From: a virus
Reading direction: 5' to 3' (one strand)
Length of the DNA stretch: 45,892 nt
IMG/VR virus record: IMGVR_UViG_3300028129_000631
Coordinates: 1-45,892 of that record
Part shown: positions 45,636 to 45,892 of the stretch, in pieces
Numbering within the stretch: the stretch's first letter is position 1
Layout: each line of letters begins with the position of its first letter
Position numbers and translations under genes: made by a program
The notes under the pieces: model-generated
What the model was told of the DNA's origin: nothing
Database searches by the model: none
What the model saw: only the letters and a program-made list of their open reading frames with translations

Positions 45636-45892
45636 TGAAAGATGTACCTAACTCTGGAACATATGTAATGATGTTGAGTGGCGGACTTGATAGTGCGTTG
45701 CTCTCTTATCTAGTTCTAAAAGAGTTACCAAATACAAAGCTGGTCTTAAGTAGTGTATGTCATGAATCTTTAAATTACTATAATCTATTTAATGTAATAG
45801 CAATTACAAATTGGTTACATGCTAGATTTCCAAACAGAATTGAAGAACATTATATTGGTTACTATAAAGACAGAAATGAAGCACGAAACAAT
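45635..45892 (+). CDS. PP-loop ATPase, N-terminal 86 residues (QueC or asparagine synthase-like)
   Basis: The frame opens at 45635 and runs to the window end. It has a clear PP-loop SGGLDSAL, which binds ATP for adenylation in QueC, asparagine synthases and NAD synthases. Only 86 residues are visible, so the family cannot be fixed. QueC would complete the deazaguanine pathway of the window, but the operon context (sulfotransferase-like, AMP ligase) is also consistent with an amide synthase. Confidence 0.7.
   Translation, partial: MKDVPNSGTYVMMLSGGLDSALLSYLVLKELPNTKLVLSSVCHESLNYYNLFNVIAITNWLHARFPNRIEEHYIGYYKDRNEARNN

Noticed and set aside
1-45892. CRISPR arrays, insertion sequences, integrase or attachment sites
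   Set aside because: No regularly spaced direct repeats, transposase or integrase motifs were seen; the tRNAs are intact with no duplicated ends noticed.

Overview
The window looks like part of a large, AT-rich, T4-like marine myovirus genome. The core replication genes are T4-type: sliding clamp gp45, family B DNA polymerase gp43, an RNase H/FEN-type 5'-3' exonuclease and a DsbA-like dsDNA-binding protein. Sites matching the T4 late promoter (TATAAATA and GATAAATA variants) precede several transcription units. Genes are tightly packed, often with ATGA or TAATG stop/start overlaps. No photosynthesis genes are visible, and the auxiliary genes (sodium:solute symporter, SbmA-like transporter, periplasmic protease) would suit a heterotrophic marine bacterial host. 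The host is an inference; no sequence search was possible.

Layout. Almost everything from 1 to 41137 is on the minus strand. (1) 1-5648: a lipid or natural-product-like cassette read in the order acyl-adenylate ligase, flavin halogenase-like protein, desaturase, GNAT-like protein, desaturase, beta-ketoacyl synthase (cut by the left edge). (2) 5720-12482: MoxR AAA ATPase, conserved small phage proteins, HtrA-type protease, SbmA/BacA-like transporter, eukaryote-type phosphomannomutase-like HAD protein, 5'-3' exonuclease. (3) 12540-20530: SAM synthetase, rhodanese-like protein and a 7-deazaguanine DNA-modification pathway (FolE, QueE, QueD, DpdA/TGT-like transglycosylase), with a glycosyltransferase and an adenine phosphoribosyltransferase. 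(4) 20534-25683: gp45, a DNA methyltransferase-like protein, an SGNH-like protein, gp43, DsbA-like. (5) 25769-35159: a late-type region with an NMN-adenylyltransferase-like protein, an unknown protein, a 1247-residue polyvalent protein (ParB-like, SpoT-type HD hydrolase, ParB-like, GNAT, CCA-adding enzyme, HAD), a radical SAM protein and two structural-looking proteins. Five of these six share an N-terminal tag resembling a T4 capsid-targeting/prohead-protease site. (6) 35262-41137: small early-type genes, an SGNH protein, two 2OG-oxygenase-like proteins, an IscU/NifU scaffold, a sodium:solute symporter and three tRNAs (Asn, Ser, Gly). (7) 41199-45892: a plus-strand operon with a second GNAT-like and a second, stripped-down AMP-ligase paralog, three sulfotransferase-like proteins, a split gene and a PP-loop ATPase cut by the right edge.

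How it fits together. FolE, QueD and QueE would make 7-carboxy-7-deazaguanine. DpdA would insert a deazaguanine into DNA; QueC is not certain here, though the partial PP-loop protein at the right edge is a candidate. SAM synthetase, IscU and the rhodanese could support the SAM- and Fe-S-dependent enzymes. The most exciting hypothesis is that the tagged proteins of 25769-35159 are packaged in the head and delivered with the DNA. On that view the 1247-residue protein is a tRNA-end and alarmone repair enzyme and its neighbour makes NAD, which would counter tRNA-, alarmone- and NAD-targeting host defences.

Regulation is unusually readable. Four sigma70-like promoters carry a CGAATC element, mostly palindromic, inside a 16-bp spacer. 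Three more are nested in or abut terminator-like hairpins. The strand switch at 41.17 kb is a bidirectional promoter whose -10 elements share the same bases.
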